47,493 nt of DNA from Alteribacillus sp. YIM 98480 (GTDB taxonomy: Bacteria; Bacillota; Bacilli; Bacillales; Marinococcaceae): NCBI RefSeq assembly GCF_009765375.1, contig NZ_VTOK01000022.1, forward strand, positions 1-47,493, in the 5' to 3' direction. The translations under genes were made by a program, and so were the position numbers. Under the pieces are notes generated by a model, which ran no database searches, was not told the DNA's origin, and worked only from the letters and a program-made list of their open reading frames with translations. How positions within the stretch are numbered: position 1 is the first letter of the stretch; the number at the start of each line of letters is the position of its first letter. Below, in pieces: positions 44,770 to 47,493 of this stretch.

Positions 44770-45144
44770 TTACCGTTGTTTTTTTAAGTGGACAATATTA
44801 GTGTCTCTTTTTATGCGATAAGGCTGCATGTAAGAACGGAAAAACGGTACCGTTAAAACATAAAGGAGAATTATCAAAGGGAGAGGATACACGTAAGCAT
44901 ATAAAAATGTAATCAACCACCCTTTTATCTCCAATCCTTTCAGTATTAAACCATGAAATACAATAGAACTCGTTGCGCACATCATCACAATAAATATTAT
45001 ATTCACAATATGAAACAGAAAAAAGGGTTGTTTATGATTTACTTCTTTTTCAAGCATCCATTGCATCGCAAGAGTTACGAACATTGTTATAATAGCTGCA
45101 GTAGAAGGCAGAATGATGATAAATATCAATTCTTTCACTGACAT
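44770..45144 (-). CDS. Four-helix membrane protein, unknown
   Basis: About 124 residues with four hydrophobic segments: IFIIILPSTAAIITMFVTLA, FLFHIVNIIFIVMMCATSSI, WLITFLYAYVYPLPLIILLY and a shorter one near LTVPFFRSYM. No family is recognised. GGGGG lies eight bases before the ATG at 45144, which is preferred over an ATG six codons earlier. It is probably co-transcribed with the RNase H gene. Confidence 0.65.
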   Translation of the reverse strand: MSVKELIFIIILPSTAAIITMFVTLAMQWMLEKEVNHKQPFFLFHIVNIIFIVMMCATSSIVFHGLILKGLEIKGWLITFLYAYVYPLPLIILLYVLTVPFFRSYMQPYRIKRDTNIVHLKKQR

Positions 45145-45223
45145 TCTGTTTTCCCCCTTCAATGATAAACTATTTCTTATTATTTATATTGCTGCTGCAT
45201 TACTTATCTTCAATCTTAAATTT

Positions 45224-45372
45224 TAAGAAAAGCGCAAGCGCCCTGGTCAGCCGCGACAGGTTCTGGAGCTTTCGCGCAGGGTCGCCTGCGACCCGGAGTC
45301 GAAAGGGAAGAAACCCCGAGCGGCTGGGCGCTAAAGCTAGACATCAAAAACGCCAAAATTTATACTTTCTTA
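45224..45372 (+). repeat. R1 interspersed repeat, copy E (divergent core)
   Basis: It runs from TAAGAAAAGCGCAAGCGCC to TTTCTTA (149 bases). The ends match the family, but the centre differs: the hairpin GGTCGC/GCGACC replaces GGAAAGC/GCTTTCC. Both inner arms have changed together (GCGCCC...CAGCCG against CGGCTGGGCGC), so pairing is kept. Confidence 0.85.
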
Positions 45373-45379
45373 CCTAATT

Positions 45380-45474
45380 AGAAAAACTTGGGTTCTCCAA
45401 GTCCTTAATGGCTAAAGCCTTAGTTTTTCTTATACTTTAATCCTTAAAAAAAGTTCAACTTTCCTAAAGTATAA
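45380..45474 (+). repeat. R2 interspersed repeat, copy 3
   Basis: AGAAAAACTTGGGTTCTCC, then AAGTCCTTAATGGC, TTAGTTTTTCT, and the 9-base arms TTATACTTT / AAAGTATAA. It lies eight bases past R1 copy E and 45 bases from the terminator of the leftward lipoprotein gene. Confidence 0.75.
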
Positions 45475-45518
45475 CAAAAGAAAACATACCTATTAGCAAA
45501 GTAAATTTTTTTCACACA

Positions 45519-45557
45519 AAAAAGAGCCCCTCTTTAATTTAAGGGCTCTTTTTATAA
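45519..45557 (-). terminator. Terminator of the lipoprotein gene
   Basis: AAAAAGAGCCC pairs with GGGCTCTTTTT around about 16 bases. Confidence 0.85.
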
Positions 45558-45568
45558 GATAGCTATTA

Positions 45569-45784
45569 TTATTCTTCCTCTTCTTCTTCCATAGCACCAT
45601 CTTCATTGTCTTCGTCTTCCATGCCGCCGCCATTTTCTGCGTCATCTTCAATTTCTACATCCTCTTCTCCTCCACCATTGTCACCTTCCATTGCTGGATC
45701 TTCTTCTTCTACTCCCCCGCAAGCAGCCATTACACCAACAGCTAACACACCGGACAATGCAGCATAAAGTAACTTCTTATTCAT
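45569..45784 (-). CDS. Small acidic lipoprotein
   Basis: A 71-residue protein. MNKKLLYAALSGVLAVGVMAAC is a lipoprotein signal with the lipobox VMAAC (Cys22). The remaining 49 residues are nearly all Glu, Asp, Gly, Met and Asn, ending in six Glu. Such a tail would be unfolded and strongly negative on the outer membrane face. Function unknown. AAGGAGG lies seven bases before the ATG at 45784. A terminator follows. Confidence 0.78.
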   Translation of the reverse strand: MNKKLLYAALSGVLAVGVMAACGGVEEEDPAMEGDNGGGEEDVEIEDDAENGGGMEDEDNEDGAMEEEEEE

Positions 45785-45955
45785 TAAAATTCCTCCTTCT
45801 GTTGTTTTTACTGACGGTATTTTGATTTCCATCACAAACATTTCCCAAACGTGCGAAGTGGATTTTACACATTATTACATCTTTTCAACTAAGCACAATA
45901 GGAAAAATAAGTTAGTGATAAAAGTTTGTGCCTTTTTACCAAAAAATATGCATTT

Positions 45956-47257
45956 TTATTTTTTAAGCGAAAATTGCTGAAAAATTGTGTCATATTGAAG
46001 TGGATAGATTTCAAAACCACACATATCGTTTATAATCGTTTGGTTTCTTAATACCGATAAAGCTAGATTTGTTGCAGCTGTCCCATGTGAATGATCTAAA
46101 TTAGTTAACGTATAAATATTATGAGATCTCTTATCATTAAAAACAAGACGGTAGTAATCATCGACTTTATATCTTTTATTATCTTCCCAAACTAACTCAG
46201 CCATTTTTGTTATCCACTTAGGAATATTTGGTTTGTATCCCGTCGCTAAAATTACTTTATCTGCTGTTTTTTTAAACCTTTCGCCCTTTTGCCACTGTTC
46301 GCAGTATATGTTATATTCTTTATTCTTTCGTTTAATATCTTTTATTTCTGTCATAGGCTGTAAGGTAACAGAAGGATCTTTTCTTTCAATAGAACGGTGA
46401 TAGAGCAGTTCATAAATTTTCATCAGCGTTTCTTGTTCGATTCCTTTTCTACCTTTATCCAGTTCAGGCAATGCTTCCAATCTAGCGTCAAACCCTAACG
46501 AACGAAAATAATTAATAAAATCTGGTGAAAACACTTCCCTAGCCAGCTTTGCTGCTTCTGATTGATAGAAACCTGCTGAGCGAGTAAACCAAGTAAGGTC
46601 ATAATCATAGTGTTTTTGGTCCACGAGCAGATCATAAAATATTTCAGCTGCACTTTGTCCTGATCCGACAATCATAATCTTATCTCCATTTTTTATTCGT
46701 TCTTTTTTGAGTCCATATAAACTGCTGTGATAGATGTCTTCATCAATTTTGTCATCTAATCCTGGAGGGAAAAGCGGAGTGCTCCCAGTACCCACTACCA
46801 CGTGGCGGGTGAAATAGGTATGCTTTTCTCCGTTGTTAACATGTATTACTTGAATTTTATAACATTCTTTTTCCGGAATTTCTTCTACATCGGTTACCCG
46901 ATATCCGAAATGACAGGCGGTGAGCTTATTAGCAACCCATTTTGCATATGAATTATATTCTTTTCTCGGAATTTTTAAATCTTTGTTAAAATAAAATTGG
47001 TATAATCGATTATGTTTATGTAGGTAATTTATTATTGTGTAGGGGCTGGTGGGATCTGCAAAAGTGACAAGATCAGCAAGGAAAGGCGAATTTAGCACGG
47101 TACCCTCAAGCAGCATTCCAGGATGCCATTCAAACGTACTATTTTGTTCAAAAAATAGACCGTTTATATTCTCAACCCTATCTAGTAAAGCGGCTAATCC
47201 CAAATTAAAGGGACCAATTCCAACTCCAATTACATCATAAAGATTGTTTGTATTCAT
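45956..47257 (-). CDS. Lysine N6-/ornithine N5-monooxygenase family enzyme (siderophore-type)
   Basis: This 433-residue flavoprotein hydroxylates the side-chain amine of lysine or ornithine as the first step of hydroxamate siderophore synthesis. FAD binding is GVGIGPFNLGLAALL (11-25), NADPH binding is IVGSGQSAAEIFYDLL, and the C-terminal ATGYKPNIPKW is a family hallmark. No siderophore synthetase or transporter gene is seen downstream, and the window ends before any upstream partners. AAAGG lies ten bases before the ATG. The IS element ends just upstream and its reading frame overlaps this gene's start, so the native promoter may be displaced. Confidence 0.88.
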   Translation of the reverse strand: MNTNNLYDVIGVGIGPFNLGLAALLDRVENINGLFFEQNSTFEWHPGMLLEGTVLNSPFLADLVTFADPTSPYTIINYLHKHNRLYQFYFNKDLKIPRKEYNSYAKWVANKLTACHFGYRVTDVEEIPEKECYKIQVIHVNNGEKHTYFTRHVVVGTGSTPLFPPGLDDKIDEDIYHSSLYGLKKERIKNGDKIMIVGSGQSAAEIFYDLLVDQKHYDYDLTWFTRSAGFYQSEAAKLAREVFSPDFINYFRSLGFDARLEALPELDKGRKGIEQETLMKIYELLYHRSIERKDPSVTLQPMTEIKDIKRKNKEYNIYCEQWQKGERFKKTADKVILATGYKPNIPKWITKMAELVWEDNKRYKVDDYYRLVFNDKRSHNIYTLTNLDHSHGTAATNLALSVLRNQTIINDMCGFEIYPLQYDTIFQQFSLKK

Positions 47258-47493
47258 CGATCTCTACCTTTCTTCCCATTTCAATATCAAATAGGGGCTG
47301 GGACATAACTAGCCCGAAATAGTAAAAAAGATTCCGATTATCGTTTTTTGATAATCGGAATCTTTTTTGATTATTATTCAGGGGGCCATGATGTTTGGAG
47401 GCGGTATACTTTCTCAAGTTTACCACCATGAATGCAAATCCTAGTTCATTTTCTACTTTTTCTTTGCCTCTCACCGACATTCGAGTGAAACGC
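47235..47493 (-). mobile_element. IS1182-type transposase, C-terminal part, cut by the window edge
   Basis: The minus-strand frame enters from the right edge as RFTRMSVRGKEKVENELGFA, then FMVVNLRKYTASKHH, which is the typical C-terminus of IS1182-family transposases. It continues through YFGLVMSQPL, encoded by the presumed element end (TGGGACATAAC on the plus strand near 47299-47309), and runs out at 47235. That is 23 bases inside the monooxygenase gene. The catalytic DDE part lies outside the window. Whether the element is intact cannot be judged. Confidence 0.8.
47325..47368 (-). terminator. Terminator-like hairpin inside the transposase frame
   Basis: AAAAAGATTCCGATTATC pairs with GATAATCGGAATCTTTTT around TTTTTT. 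It is within the frame near the transposase end. It could stop transposase transcripts before they reach the monooxygenase gene. Confidence 0.72.

Noticed and set aside
45162-45377. Open frame across R1 copy E
   Set aside because: It has no ribosome site, and its frame in the repeat differs from that in the other copies, so there is no selected protein.

Overview
The window is chromosomal DNA of a low-GC, endospore-forming, salt-adapted member of the Bacillaceae. Spore formation is indicated by a gamma-type SASP (sspE), a PdaA-like spore-cortex deacetylase and YfhP/YfhJ/YfhH-type genes. Salt adaptation is indicated by a complete ectABC ectoine operon. No species name can be supported from the sequence alone.

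Left block (about 1-20.6 kb): a long stretch with the conserved Bacillus gene neighbourhood, known in B. subtilis as yfhF-recX-yfhH-yfhJ-yfhP-mutY-yfhR-yfhS-fabL-sspE-ygaC-ygaD-ygaE-gsaB-ygaF-perR-ygzB-ygxA-rrnD, here in reverse order. The left edge holds tandem rRNA promoters (P1, P2) and the leader of an rRNA operon transcribed leftward out of the window. Genes added to this core are a DarA-like PII protein and a hydroxyacid dehydrogenase beside perR/bcp, an aminotransferase, a quinone reductase, and two paralogous genes of unknown function, one with a sigma-B-type promoter.

Middle (20.7-34 kb): nitrogen and osmolyte metabolism. An unusual, long glutamate dehydrogenase is divergent from ectABC. 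Then come two small unknown genes, a DeoR regulator, alanine dehydrogenase with its PucR-type activator (adeR), an AlkA-like glycosylase, a short GAF protein, PdaA and an AbgT transporter with a cre-like site.

Right part (34-47.5 kb): mostly leftward genes. They encode a histidine phosphatase, a MATE exporter, an OsmC protein, a VLRF1/aeRF1-type release-factor homologue, a YtxH protein, an MBL hydrolase, an FbpB-like small protein (rightward), an alpha/beta hydrolase, a ferritin-like protein and a DJ-1/PfpI protein (the last two with good sigma-B promoters), MsrA/MsrB, an RNase H of the B. halodurans type, an acidic lipoprotein and a siderophore-type amino-acid N-monooxygenase. An IS1182-type transposase, cut by the right edge, abuts that last gene.

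The least explained content is non-coding. A five-copy MITE-like family (R1), all copies in one orientation, has compensatory changes in its stem and one internally deleted copy. A three-copy family (R2) always sits just past the terminators of leftward genes. One decayed copy of a third palindromic element (R3) lies between the two paralogous unknown genes. One R1 copy ends one base from a sigma-B promoter. No tRNA gene, CRISPR array, prophage or rRNA gene body is present.
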